Numbered from the stretch's first letter, positions 46,709-55,624 are shown. The stretch is DNA of 55,785 nucleotides from Fidelibacterota bacterium (GCA_002708715.1 PAPB01000033.1:1-55785); one strand, 5' to 3'. Numbers and translations are program-made. Notes: a model not told the origin generated them from the sequence alone.

Positions 46709-47998
46709 TTATTCAATATTTGATAATACTAAATCCAAATTTTCTGCTATATAATATGCATTTTCTTTATTAAAAACCATCGGGGGTTTAATTTTAATTA
46801 CGTTATGATTTTGACCATCTGTACTAAGTAGGACACCTCTTTCTTTCATTTTATTAATCACTAGGTTAGCTGTTTTAGTTAAAGGCTTTAATTCTTCTCT
46901 ATTATTTACTAATTCAATTCCAAGAAAGAGTCCTATCCCTCTAATATCTCCAATGATAGAATGATTATTTTTTAATTCATTTAGTAATTTTTTAAGTAAT
47001 GCACCAATAGAAAACGCATTGGCTTGAAGTTCTTCCTCATCTATAATGTTAAGCACAGCATGACCAATAGCGCAGGAGACAGGATTTCCGCCAAAAGAAT
47101 TAAAGTATTCCATTCCATTATCAAATGTTTCAGCTATCTCTTTTGTAGTGATTAATGCAGATATTGGATGACCATTACCCATAGATTTGCCTAGCGTAAT
47201 AATATCAGGGACAATATCTTGAGTTTCGAAACCCCAAAAATGACTACCCATGCGTCCAAAGCCAATCTGTACTTCATCGGCAATGCATAGGCCACCGCTT
47301 TCATGGACTAAGTCATATGTATTTTTTAAAAATTTTTTAGGAGGAATAATTTGTCCTCCGCATCCCATAATTGATTCTGAAATAAATGAAGATACTTTTG
47401 CACCAGTATTTTCAATCTCTAGAATTATCTTTTTTATTTCATTTACATATAATTGGCTAGCGTTTTTGGATCTGAATTTTCCTCTAAAAATATCAGGGAT
47501 TGGTGAAACATGTACATGCTTTGGCGGTCCTATGCCACCTGGGCCATTAAATTTGTAAGGACTAATCTCTATTAATGAAATCAAATGTCCGTGGTAGGCG
47601 CCCTCCAATACAATCGTTTCATTGCTTTGTGTATAGTTGCGAGCAAGCCTCAAAGCTAAATCATTTGATTCGCTACCTGAATTTGCAAAATAGCACATAT
47701 TCAGGTTTTCAGGTAATTTTTTTGTTAGTTCTTGAGCATATTTTATTATTGTTTCATCTAAGTATCTTGTATTTGTATTTAATTTTTTTAATTGTTTTGT
47801 AGCGGCTTCTAGAACTTTTGGGTGTGAATGACCAACATGCTGAATATTGTTTATAGCATCAAGATATTTATTCCCTTTATTATCATAGAGATATTGGCCC
47901 TTACCTCTAACTATATATAAAGGCTCATTATATGAGAGACTGAATGATGGACTTATATATTTTTTCCGTAGTCTTTTTAATTTATTTTCATTGGACAT
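46709..47998 (-). CDS. Class-III aminotransferase-fold phospho-lyase (AGXT2L/PHYKPL-like)
   Basis: 429 residues. PLP-enzyme landmarks: [71 protein letters not shown], and the PLP lysine Lys271 in [10 protein letters not shown]. The [15 protein letters not shown] and HVHVSPIPD features match the AGXT2L branch (ethanolamine-phosphate or 5-phosphohydroxylysine phospho-lyase) rather than GABA transaminase. The upstream kinase gene overlaps it by 11 nt, and the pair mirrors human HYKK plus PHYKPL. Predicted reaction: elimination of phosphate and ammonia from a phosphorylated amino alcohol. Transaminase activity is the alternative. Confidence 0.83.
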   Translation of the reverse strand: MSNENKLKRLRKKYISPSFSLSYNEPLYIVRGKGQYLYDNKGNKYLDAINNIQHVGHSHPKVLEAATKQLKKLNTNTRYLDETIIKYAQELTKKLPENLNMCYFANSGSESNDLALRLARNYTQSNETIVLEGAYHGHLISLIEISPYKFNGPGGIGPPKHVHVSPIPDIFRGKFRSKNASQLYVNEIKKIILEIENTGAKVSSFISESIMGCGGQIIPPKKFLKNTYDLVHESGGLCIADEVQIGFGRMGSHFWGFETQDIVPDIITLGKSMGNGHPISALITTKEIAETFDNGMEYFNSFGGNPVSCAIGHAVLNIIDEEELQANAFSIGALLKKLLNELKNNHSIIGDIRGIGLFLGIELVNNREELKPLTKTANLVINKMKERGVLLSTDGQNHNVIKIKPPMVFNKENAYYIAENLDLVLSNIE

Positions 47999-48983
47999 TT
48001 TTGATTATATCATCTGATAATTTAGATAAATTGATTTTTGAAAGTTTATTAAGCGCTGACCATGCTGGAGCTTCTGATATTGTAAGATATTTATTTTTTG
48101 GAAATAACTTTTTTCGCCATGCAGACATTGTGACGGTTATGCAAATTCGTAAGCACATAAAGTAGATAATTGATTTTAATTCAAGTTTATTTAACTCAAA
48201 AGATGATTGATAGCCTTGTAAAAAAGCATAAATTTTTTCAAAAGGGTTTTTGTTGTTTAAATAAATATATGCAATGGCTACAGCAGATTCGATAATTTGG
48301 AAAGAATATACAATATCACCAAAGTCTATAATGCCAAAGGTTTTATGTTTATTATTAATTATAATATTATGATCATTCCCATCATTGTGAATTACGGCCA
48401 TTCTTAAATTCTCTTTTATAGGTATTACATTCTTATTATACTCATTCAAAAAATATAAAATAATATTTTTCTTATCATTGGTATTAACAAACCTAAGATT
48501 ATTTTCAATGATGCCTATTTGTTTACAATCCCATTCAAAAATTCTATGCGCCGCTTGATGATCAAAACCTAAAAGCGCTCTACTTAATCGTCCTACAAAT
48601 ACACCCATATCTTTATGATCATATATAGTCATGGATTTTTTGTTTAGAAAATCACCTTCTATAAAATCTAATAATCGAAGGTTAAATAACTTGCCTTTAT
48701 ATTCTACAGTTTGATAATCAACAGTTAATGGTACAAGAATTTGAGGGTCTCTATTTTTAATATACTTTGTCGCTGTATCTTGAAGTTCAATTGTTTCTTT
48801 TTTTTCCGCAATATTATATACTTTCAATATATATTTTTTTTCTTTTGTAATTATTAAAAAATTTTGATCTCTATCACTGTATAAATTTTTAATAACACCA
48901 GAGATACCAAATTCTGAAATTAAAATTTTTTTAATTTCTATTTTTGTAAATGATGGCGCTGGAATCGTAAAAACAGAATTCAT
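47988..48983 (-). CDS. APH-family small-molecule kinase (hydroxylysine kinase-like)
   Basis: 331 residues from ATG 48983; two earlier in-frame ATGs exist (to 49043) but the family homology starts at PAPSFTKIEIKKIL. The N-lobe has FGISGVIKNLYSDRDQNFLI, like hydroxylysine kinase (PTFSEEQ...YDDQNFHV). The catalytic loop HNDGNDHN gives His199, Asp201 and Asn206, and IIDFGD supplies the Mg-binding Asp. APH enzymes phosphorylate amino alcohols, choline, ethanolamine or antibiotics. Partnering with the overlapping phospho-lyase points to catabolism of hydroxylysine or ethanolamine, not antibiotic resistance. Divergent from the pilus plus-strand cluster. Confidence 0.82.
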   Translation of the reverse strand: MNSVFTIPAPSFTKIEIKKILISEFGISGVIKNLYSDRDQNFLIITKEKKYILKVYNIAEKKETIELQDTATKYIKNRDPQILVPLTVDYQTVEYKGKLFNLRLLDFIEGDFLNKKSMTIYDHKDMGVFVGRLSRALLGFDHQAAHRIFEWDCKQIGIIENNLRFVNTNDKKNIILYFLNEYNKNVIPIKENLRMAVIHNDGNDHNIIINNKHKTFGIIDFGDIVYSFQIIESAVAIAYIYLNNKNPFEKIYAFLQGYQSSFELNKLELKSIIYFMCLRICITVTMSAWRKKLFPKNKYLTISEAPAWSALNKLSKINLSKLSDDIIKNVQ

Positions 48984-49152
48984 AAAATCTTTTCCAAAAT
49001 ATTTTATAAACATAAAGTAATTATATGTATCATAATGAAACACTAAAATATAAAAAATGTAAAATAATGTGACACATATGATTTTTTTTTATTATATTTG
49101 GCTAATTCCGGGGTACGAAATGATCTTTAATTTTTGGATCATTTAATTAAAA

Positions 49153-49530
49153 ATGCTAGACAAAACAAAAAAATCAATTCTTATCATTGAAAATGATGAT
49201 GGGATTTTGGATAATCTTTTACAGCGTTTCCAAAAGGTTGGGCTGTTGACAATAACCGCTAAGGATGGCTATGAGGGATACGTGCGTGTTTGCAGCGAGG
49301 TACCCAATTATATCATTGCTGAGTCTTTGTTACCTTCAATGAGTGGATTTAGAATAGCTCGCCTATTAAAGTATGATGAAAGATATAAAAACATTCCACT
49401 TGTTTTATTAACAGATAATGATTTAGCTGCAATTAACAATATTTTTTCTGCAAGTGGGGCTGATAAAATTTTAAAAAAACCATTTAAATTTTCAGAATTA
49501 TTAGAATCAATAGGTCTAACAACAGCATGA
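49153..49530 (+). CDS. Stand-alone receiver domain with Glu in place of the phospho-Asp
   Basis: 125 residues, a CheY-like fold: ILIIENDDGIL (strand 1 with Glu13/Asp15 in the acidic pocket), PNYIIAESLLPSMSG (strand 3), LVLLTDND (Thr), and ILKKPF (Lys). The usual phosphoacceptor Asp, four residues before the strand-3 Pro, is Glu57. Thr and Lys switch residues are kept, so the fold may be locked in a phosphorylation-mimic state. It overlaps the prepilin peptidase gene by 4 nt (ATGA) and heads the plus-strand pilus cluster. No histidine kinase is nearby. Confidence 0.85.
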   Translation: MLDKTKKSILIIENDDGILDNLLQRFQKVGLLTITAKDGYEGYVRVCSEVPNYIIAESLLPSMSGFRIARLLKYDERYKNIPLVLLTDNDLAAINNIFSASGADKILKKPFKFSELLESIGLTTA

Positions 49531-50327
49531 TTGAGCTACCAGTAACATTAGTCATCCCATTGCTTATTATTTTAGGAGCTGCTTTTGGTAGTTTTTTAAA
49601 TGTTGTTATTTATAGAGTTCCTATAAAAATGAGTGTTGTAAAACCAAAATCACATTGTTTTAATTGTAAAGTCCCTATTAGAATTATAGATAACATTCCA
49701 GTTTTAGGATATTTTTTATTAAGTGGGAAATGTAGAAATTGTAAATTTGAATTTCCAAGTCGTTATGCATTTGTTGAATTAATTACTTCTTTATTGACAA
49801 TCATTATCTATATCATATATGGTATAAGTACATCTTTTTTTATATATCTCGCGTTAACATATTTATTAATTGCAGTTACATTTGTTGATATTGACCATTT
49901 TATAATTCCCAATGGGTTTATAGGCATAGGTCTTATAATACTTATTATGGGAATTCAGTTGAGATGGATTCCTATTGATTGGATAGAAGCTGCGTCGGGT
50001 GCATTTGTATTTGCGGGGTTCCTTTTTACTATAGGTATAATAGGCCAATTCATTCTTAAAAAAGAAAGTATAGGGTTTGGTGATGTTAAGCTTGGTTTAG
50101 TTCTGGGGGGTTTTTTGGGAGTTGAGTACTCCATACTGGCTCTTTATCTTAGTTTTGCATTGAGTGCTATTTATGTCTTTGTAATGCTTGGAGCAAAATT
50201 GATGCAAAAAAGTGCTAAAATACCATTCGGACCATATTTAGCAGCAGGTTCTTTGATAGCATTATTTACAACCTCTCCATCAGGTGGTAATTATATTTTA
50301 AATTGGTATTATTTAACAATGTTTTAA
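49527..50327 (+). CDS. pilD: Type IV prepilin peptidase / N-methyltransferase
   Basis: 266 residues, membrane protein with about eight helices. The N-terminal GAAFGSFLNVVIYRVP is the family start. The tetracysteine zinc motif is Cys44/Cys47 and Cys69/Cys72. The aspartyl protease residues are in VDIDHFIIPN (121-123) and GFGDVKLG. It cleaves class III leader peptides after Gly and methylates the new N-terminus. Substrates in the window are the two SLAEFA prepilins at 54754 and 55680. It starts inside the stop of the receiver gene. Confidence 0.95.
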   Translation: MIELPVTLVIPLLIILGAAFGSFLNVVIYRVPIKMSVVKPKSHCFNCKVPIRIIDNIPVLGYFLLSGKCRNCKFEFPSRYAFVELITSLLTIIIYIIYGISTSFFIYLALTYLLIAVTFVDIDHFIIPNGFIGIGLIILIMGIQLRWIPIDWIEAASGAFVFAGFLFTIGIIGQFILKKESIGFGDVKLGLVLGGFLGVEYSILALYLSFALSAIYVFVMLGAKLMQKSAKIPFGPYLAAGSLIALFTTSPSGGNYILNWYYLTMF

Positions 50328-50329
50328 TT

Positions 50330-51997
50330 ATGGCTATTAGTGGAAAACAACCTCTAGGGACACTTTTAATTCAGGCAGGAAAAATTGATGAAGATCAACT
50401 CCAAAAAGCTTTGCAGATTCAAAAAGAAAAAGATGTCTACATTGGGCAAATATTTAGAGAGCTTGATTATCTTGATTATAAAGAATTAAACAAGTACATC
50501 AGCCATCAGTTAAAAATTCCATATATCCAACTAGGATATTATGAAATTGATAAATCTTTGATGGATCTATTCCCTGAAAAAGTTCTTCGTTCTCAAAAAA
50601 TATTACCTCTTTTTAGGTTGGATAATGCGCTAAATATTGCTATTTCTGATCCATTGGCATCAGGTCCTATAGATGCCGCTCGTGATGTAACTGGCTTAGC
50701 TATTGAACCAGTTATTGCAATGGAGCATGAAATTGAAAATGCCATAGACCTGCACTATGGAATATCTGGTTTTATTGATATTGATTCCTCAGGTGATGAT
50801 ACAACGAACATTACAGATTTATTTGATGAAACTCGAATAGTAGAGCTCGTTGATAGTATTATTACTCAGAGTCAAAAATATAATTGTTCGGATATTCATA
50901 TTGAGCCTCGAGAAAATGATATTAGAATTCGTTTCCGAATTGACGGAAGACTTCAAGATTTTCAAGCCCTTCCGAATTCAATTCACACAGCACTTGTTTC
51001 AAGATTGAAAATTATGGCGAATATGGATATAGCTGAAACCAGGAGACCGCAAGATGGAAGAATTTTATTTAACTCATCTAAAGGTAGACTTGATCTTCGA
51101 ATATCAACATATCCAACCCTTTATGGAGAAAAAACGGTATTACGTTTATTAAATATATCTGAAGCATTACACTCTCTTACGGCACTTGGGTTTGAAGACG
51201 AATGTGAAAAAAGATTTAATAGTATGTTGATTGGTGGGGAGGGCATTATCCTTGTTTCAGGACCAACGGGAAGTGGTAAGACGACTACTCTTTATTCAAC
51301 ATTGAATAAGTTAGAATCACCAGATGTTAATATTGTAACAGTAGAAGACCCAATTGAATATGACCTTGATAATATTAACCAAGCACAGATAAATACAAAA
51401 TCTGGCGTTACGTTTGCATCTGCATTGAGATCAATTCTGCGTCAGGATCCAGATATTATCATGGTTGGTGAGGTTCGCGATGAAGAAACTGTCGAACTTG
51501 GAATCCGTGCCGCGCTTACTGGGCATTTGGTATTTAGTACAGTCCATACGAATGATGCCGCATCTGGTTTTACAAGATTATTAAATTGGGAGGTTGAGCC
51601 CTTTCTAATTTCTTCTACAGTAAAAGGTATCCTCGCTCAGAGACTTGTTAGAAGGATTTGCGAGGAATGTAAAGGAACTTATAGTCCAAAGGCTGAAGAA
51701 TTACAAATGATTGGATTAACACCTAACGATAAAATAAAAGCATATAAGGGGAAAGGATGTTTGTCTTGTCGCAATACTGGCTATAAAGGGAGAATTGGTA
51801 TCTATGAATTGTTATTAATGGATGCAGATATTTCTGAGCTTGTTCTCAATCAGGAACCAGGCTATAAAATTCGTGAACAGGCAAGAAAAAATGGCATGAC
51901 AACTCTCCTCGAAGATGGGATTACAAAAATTGAGCGTGGAGACACAACGATATCTGAGGTATATGAAACGTTGGGAACAACGAAAATAATTTTATGA
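50330..51997 (+). CDS. pilB: Pilus extension / secretion ATPase (PilB/GspE/MshE family)
   Basis: 555 residues from ATG 50330, which begins the expected MAISGKQPLGTLLIQAGKI; an upstream in-frame start at 50303 would run into pilD. N1/MshEN domain (GTLLIQAGKIDEDQLQKALQIQ...LDYLDYKELNKYISHQL), which in MshE and some PilB binds cyclic di-GMP. The core ATPase has Walker A GPTGSGKTT (Lys317), an Asp box, Walker B IIMVGEVRDEET and a His box (HLVFSTVHTND). The C-terminal zinc tetracysteine is CEECKG...CLSCRNTGYKGR. It powers pilus or pseudopilus assembly with PilC. No PilT paralogue is in the window. Confidence 0.95.
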   Translation: MAISGKQPLGTLLIQAGKIDEDQLQKALQIQKEKDVYIGQIFRELDYLDYKELNKYISHQLKIPYIQLGYYEIDKSLMDLFPEKVLRSQKILPLFRLDNALNIAISDPLASGPIDAARDVTGLAIEPVIAMEHEIENAIDLHYGISGFIDIDSSGDDTTNITDLFDETRIVELVDSIITQSQKYNCSDIHIEPRENDIRIRFRIDGRLQDFQALPNSIHTALVSRLKIMANMDIAETRRPQDGRILFNSSKGRLDLRISTYPTLYGEKTVLRLLNISEALHSLTALGFEDECEKRFNSMLIGGEGIILVSGPTGSGKTTTLYSTLNKLESPDVNIVTVEDPIEYDLDNINQAQINTKSGVTFASALRSILRQDPDIIMVGEVRDEETVELGIRAALTGHLVFSTVHTNDAASGFTRLLNWEVEPFLISSTVKGILAQRLVRRICEECKGTYSPKAEELQMIGLTPNDKIKAYKGKGCLSCRNTGYKGRIGIYELLLMDADISELVLNQEPGYKIREQARKNGMTTLLEDGITKIERGDTTISEVYETLGTTKIIL

Positions 51998-53424
51998 TAA
52001 ATGCTCTTTATGTAGGTGGTGATAAAACAGATATCCCTGAGATATCTGATAATAATATTTGTTTAGATTATGTCCAAAATGGGATGATCGCTTTAAGTGC
52101 GGTGCAGGGCAATGATTTTGACGCAATCATTATTGAAGATCAGTTGCCTTTAATGACACCAACCCGACTCTTGCAAGAATTCAATAAAATAGACTCTGGT
52201 ATACCAATAATTAGTATTACTCGTTCAAATGAAAGGAAAAAAAACCTATTAAATGATTATGGGATAGGCCTTTTTAGTTATTTTGACCCTAGTACTTATG
52301 ATATCGCAGAGCTAGTTGCTATGTTGAATCATGCAAAAGATTTTCGTGATTTTAGAAAAAAAGTTCCTCGCACTGCTGCACGGCACTTCAACGGTTTAGG
52401 TTTTGAGAAAATTGTTGGTATTTCTAAATCAATGTTAAATATTTATCATCTTATGTGTCAGATCAAGAGTAAAGATGTTACAACAGTCTTATATGGAGAG
52501 AGTGGTACGGGTAAAAATCTCGTTGCTCGAACCTTACATAATATAAGTTTGCGTAGGGAGAGGCCAAATATAGCTGTCAATTGCCCAGCTATACCATCTG
52601 ACTTACTCGAGAGTGAGTTGTTTGGCCATGAAAAAGGGGCTTTTACTGGAGCTGTAGAGAGGCGTGATGGGAAATTTTTAGCTGCAAATTCAGGCAGTAT
52701 ATTTCTTGATGAGATAGGTGATATGAGTCCTTCTTTACAGGCTAAAATATTACGAGTATTAGAGAGTGGTGAAATTGAACGTGTAGGTGGAGCGGAGACG
52801 ATACGGGTTGATGTTAGAATTATTTCAGCAACAAATCAAAACCTTGAAGAGAAAATAAATGAAGGGACATTTCGTCAAGATTTATTTCATAGGATCAATG
52901 TATTCCCTATCACTGTTCCACCTTTAAGGGAAAGGAGAGAAGACATCCTGCCTACAGCGATGTCAATATTAATTCATTTAAAGAAAAAGCATAATCTATC
53001 AATAGATTATATACATCATGATGGTGTCCAAGTTTTAAAAGAATATGATTGGCCAGGGAATGTGCGAGAGTTAGAAAATACTTTGGAAAGAGTTGCACTG
53101 ATTTATGATAAACCTATCGTAAGCGTCGATGATATAAAATATATTTTAGATGAAAATCAATCTCCAATAAAGAAAGAAGAAAAGATTATAGAGTCTGGTT
53201 CCGATATCCATACTGATATTGAAAATTTACCTGATAAGGAGGCTGATAGTGCGAATGTTTTTTCTGGTGAGATTCAGACCCTTAAAGAGCTCGAATATCA
53301 GGCAATCTGTGCTGGGTTAGAGAGAACAAATTGGAATATGACTACGACAGCTCAACAGCTTGGGATAAGTAGGATGACTTTGTATAGGAAACTTGATCAG
53401 CATGGCCTCAGAAAAAAAGACTGA
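51994..53424 (+). CDS. PilR/NtrC-like sigma54-dependent activator with degenerate receiver
   Basis: 476 residues; its ATG overlaps the pilB stop. Residues 1-~120 are a receiver-like domain in which strand 1 lacks the Asp pair (LYVGGDKTD), the phospho-Asp position is Glu48 (IIIEDQLP, with Asp49 next to it), and the switch Lys is gone (SYFDPST). The AAA+ domain is complete: Walker A GESGTGKN, the sigma54-contact loop GAFTGA (215-220), Walker B GSIFLDEIGDM, and an Arg finger region. The Fis-type HTH is at the C-terminus (TTTAQQLGISRMTLYRKL). It should open sigma54 promoters, such as the one at 55609 before the prepilin gene. Loss of receiver chemistry suggests control other than by a kinase. Confidence 0.93.
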   Translation: MINALYVGGDKTDIPEISDNNICLDYVQNGMIALSAVQGNDFDAIIIEDQLPLMTPTRLLQEFNKIDSGIPIISITRSNERKKNLLNDYGIGLFSYFDPSTYDIAELVAMLNHAKDFRDFRKKVPRTAARHFNGLGFEKIVGISKSMLNIYHLMCQIKSKDVTTVLYGESGTGKNLVARTLHNISLRRERPNIAVNCPAIPSDLLESELFGHEKGAFTGAVERRDGKFLAANSGSIFLDEIGDMSPSLQAKILRVLESGEIERVGGAETIRVDVRIISATNQNLEEKINEGTFRQDLFHRINVFPITVPPLRERREDILPTAMSILIHLKKKHNLSIDYIHHDGVQVLKEYDWPGNVRELENTLERVALIYDKPIVSVDDIKYILDENQSPIKKEEKIIESGSDIHTDIENLPDKEADSANVFSGEIQTLKELEYQAICAGLERTNWNMTTTAQQLGISRMTLYRKLDQHGLRKKD

Positions 53425-54649
53425 AAAAATTTCGTCCTACTCTTACATTGCGACTAATCCAGAATCTGGTGTAGTACGCGGTGAGTTAAGAGCGCTAAAC
53501 CAAGAGGGTGCTCTGATTCAGTTAGAGCGGATGGGTTTAGAACCAATATCGGTTACAGCAAAGGTTGAATCTATCCTTGATATGCAGATAAATCTTTTTG
53601 AAAAAGTCCCTCCTGGAGATATATATAATTTTACGAGACAACTTTCTGTGATGCTCAAGGCGGGAGTCCCGCTAATAGATGCCCTAGATTCAGTTCATTC
53701 TGATAAAACAAATGCGCTATTAAATCGTACTATCGATAGTGTGATTGATGATGTGTCTAATGGTATGGCGCTATCAAAGGCAATGGGTAAACATCCGAAG
53801 GTATTTAATAATATGTTTGTGAATATTGTTAGAGCTGGAGAAAGTGCAGGTGTTTTGGATAAGGTTATGTTTCAATTAGCAGAATTCATTGCACATGATT
53901 TAAAACTTAGAATGGGTATTACCCAAGCCATTCGCTATCCATCAATTGTAGTTGGAATTACAATGCTAGTTGGTGTATTTGCGGTAACCTATATATTACC
54001 AAGATTTTCAACGCTTTTTTCAAATACTCGTATTGAACTACCCCTACCAACAAGAATTCTTTTAGGTATCGATCAATTTGTGAATGATTACTGGGGAGGA
54101 ATAATTTTCTTTACACTTTTCTTTGCATTCGTATTTTGGAGAGCAATTAACACCAAGCCTGGTCTTTATCAGTGGCATAAATTTATTCTTAATACGCCAA
54201 TATTTGGTCCTATTGCTCAAAAAATGGCAATATCAAGGTTTTGTCATGTGCTTGATACATTAGATAGAACTGGAGTCCCTATTTTAGAAGCTTTAGAGAT
54301 AGCTGGAAAAACAGCAGGCAATACGTTTATTGAGGACCGTTTGGCAAAAGTACATACGGATGTTCAGATGGGGAAAAAAGTTGCATTGTCCATTAATAAA
54401 TACACCCATGATATATTCCCTCCTCATGTTCTAAAAATGATACAAGTAGGTGAGGATGCAGGTGCAATGGATGATATGCTTAGTGAAATTGGGGAAATGA
54501 CAGATGCGGAAGTGCAAGACCGAGTTTTAAAACTCACAGCAACGCTAGAGCCAGTTATAACTGTGGTTATGGGAGTAATGATTCTTATTTTAGCCCTGGC
54601 AATCTTTTTACCTATATGGGATATGTACGAGGCTCTATCAAAGAGTTAA
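53402..54649 (+). CDS. pilC: Inner-membrane platform protein (PilC/GspF/MshG family)
   Basis: 415 residues from ATG 53402, overlapping the activator gene by 23 nt; a TTG three codons earlier is possible. Two copies of the GspF domain: PGDIYNFTRQLSVMLKAGVPLIDALDSV...RAGESAGVLDKVMFQLAEF and ISRFCHVLDTLDRTGVPILEALEIAG...QVGEDAGAMDDMLSEIGEM. Each is followed by membrane helices (IVVGITMLVGVFAVTYILP, ITVVMGVMILILALAIFLPIW). It anchors PilB and the pilin-adding machinery. Confidence 0.95.
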   Translation: MASEKKTEKISSYSYIATNPESGVVRGELRALNQEGALIQLERMGLEPISVTAKVESILDMQINLFEKVPPGDIYNFTRQLSVMLKAGVPLIDALDSVHSDKTNALLNRTIDSVIDDVSNGMALSKAMGKHPKVFNNMFVNIVRAGESAGVLDKVMFQLAEFIAHDLKLRMGITQAIRYPSIVVGITMLVGVFAVTYILPRFSTLFSNTRIELPLPTRILLGIDQFVNDYWGGIIFFTLFFAFVFWRAINTKPGLYQWHKFILNTPIFGPIAQKMAISRFCHVLDTLDRTGVPILEALEIAGKTAGNTFIEDRLAKVHTDVQMGKKVALSINKYTHDIFPPHVLKMIQVGEDAGAMDDMLSEIGEMTDAEVQDRVLKLTATLEPVITVVMGVMILILALAIFLPIWDMYEALSKS

Positions 54650-54663
54650 CATAGTATCGATTA

Positions 54664-54686
54664 GTTACAGTATCATTTCGTTACAT
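54664..54686 (+). promoter_or_regulatory. Paired GTTACA repeats upstream of first prepilin gene (possible activator site)
   Basis: GTTACAG at 54664-54670 and GTTACAT at 54680-54686, 16 nt start to start, about 70-90 nt before the prepilin start. A matching pair (17 nt apart, order reversed) precedes the second prepilin gene at 55504-55527. The distance fits an enhancer for the sigma54 activator at 51994. Pattern only. Confidence 0.35.
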
Positions 54687-54727
54687 TCACCAGCCTCCTT
54701 CTCACAGAGCTCTGTCTCTATGTATTG

Positions 54728-54743
54728 TGGCATATTTATTGTA
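54728..54743 (+). promoter_or_regulatory. Weak sigma54-like -24/-12 element before first prepilin gene
   Basis: TGGCATATTTATTGTA has GG and GT separated by 10 nt. The -24 half is near-perfect but the -12 half has GT where GC is nearly invariant. It would place the transcript start right at the annotated ATG 54754 (leaderless), which lowers confidence. Confidence 0.25.
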
Positions 54744-54753
54744 GTTATTAAAA

Positions 54754-55455
54754 ATGAATATGAAAATTTTCTTAAAATATATAATCCATCATCACTATTT
54801 CTCTACATTCCAAAAATATATTAAGCGAAGTCAGGGACAATCGCTTGCAGAATTTGCGGTAATAACGGCGATGATGGCGACCTTTGTTACCACTGCGATT
54901 CCAAAATACTCAGGAGTAATGGAAGTTGGCAAGGGTAATAAGAGCATTGAAGAATTAGATAAATTATTAGTTCAGGCTAAAAACTTCTACGAAACAACTT
55001 CAAACTTGGAAGGTAGAGGAAGATTGCCTGGCCAGGATAAGTACGATATGCAAGTTGGTGGATATACAGATGTTACAACTCTCTTTAATGATCTTGATAA
55101 TTTTACCACTTTTTCAAATCAGACTATTGGCTCTAAATGGGCGTCTGTATTTGGTGTTTCAAATTCCACAGTCCCAAAACCAGATGGATCTTACTTTCAA
55201 GAGGATACAGTCTCAGCCGTTACTAATCTCCAAGGCGAAGTAATTTGCAGTAACTGTCCAACTGGGAGAAAGAAAGGATCAGAAGAGTGGTATGAGCTCT
55301 TTAATCGGGAGCCTTTGGTTAGCCCTTATCAGGATGGCCATTACATCTATATTATTATACCTGGCAGCGGAACTGGGGTTGATACAAAATCACCAAAAAT
55401 ATGTGTTGCCGATGCTGAAAACCCAAAAGTCCTTCATAAATTTATTGATTTATAA
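54754..55455 (+). CDS. Prepilin-like protein with SLAEFA N-terminus
   Basis: 233 residues; start ATG 54754 or 54760. A long leader of ~28 residues, basic near its end (YIKRSQG), leads to the predicted PilD cut G/QSLAEFAVITAMMATFVTTAIPKYSGV. Glu at +5 of the mature protein and the hydrophobic helix with a Pro are type IV pilin hallmarks, but the +1 residue is Gln rather than Phe/Met. The globular part has CSNCPTG and GTGVDTKSPKICV (three Cys) and is unlike standard pilin families. Same N-terminal pattern as the next gene, so they are paralogues. It may be a major or minor pilin, or a pseudopilin. Confidence 0.8.
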   Translation: MNMKIFLKYIIHHHYFSTFQKYIKRSQGQSLAEFAVITAMMATFVTTAIPKYSGVMEVGKGNKSIEELDKLLVQAKNFYETTSNLEGRGRLPGQDKYDMQVGGYTDVTTLFNDLDNFTTFSNQTIGSKWASVFGVSNSTVPKPDGSYFQEDTVSAVTNLQGEVICSNCPTGRKKGSEEWYELFNREPLVSPYQDGHYIYIIIPGSGTGVDTKSPKICVADAENPKVLHKFIDL

Positions 55456-55480
55456 ATTATAAGATATTTAAACACAAAGG

Positions 55481-55503
55481 AGCCCCGTTTTCGGGGCTTT
55501 TTT
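55481..55503 (+). terminator. Rho-independent terminator
   Basis: AGCCCCG TTTT CGGGGCT (55481-55498) followed by a T run to 55503. It ends the prepilin transcript 25 nt after its stop and isolates the next prepilin gene. Confidence 0.92.
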
Positions 55504-55527
55504 GTTACATAATGATACATGTTACAG
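55504..55527 (+). promoter_or_regulatory. Paired GTTACA repeats upstream of second prepilin gene (possible activator site)
   Basis: GTTACAT at 55504-55510 and GTTACAG at 55521-55527, about 105-130 nt upstream of the transcript start predicted from the sigma54 site. In the same area TGATACAT (55513-55520) and ATGTATCA (~55535-55542) form an inverted repeat, a plausible dimer-binding site for the Fis-type HTH activator. Confidence 0.38.
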
Positions 55528-55608
55528 TTTTCTTTATGTATCAAATTGTTATATCAAAATTATTTTATTGAGGGTAAGTATACAAATAGTTAAAAGTGTA
55601 TTAATAAT

Positions 55609-55624
55609 TGGTACGGTATTTGCT
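55609..55624 (+). promoter_or_regulatory. Sigma54 (-24/-12) promoter for the second prepilin gene
   Basis: TGGTACGGTATTTGCT: GG at 55610-55611 and GC at 55622-55623 with the invariant 10-nt spacing, differing from the TGGCACG-N4-TTGC consensus at one position (T for C). Predicted start near 55635, leaving a ~45-nt leader with AGGAG before ATG 55680. It agrees with the GAFTGA activator encoded 2-4 kb upstream; pilin genes under PilR/sigma54 are a known arrangement. Confidence 0.8.

Noticed and set aside
49081-49130. Sigma54 promoter before the receiver gene (TTGGC near 49099)
   Set aside because: No GC element at the required 10-nt spacing from the GG.
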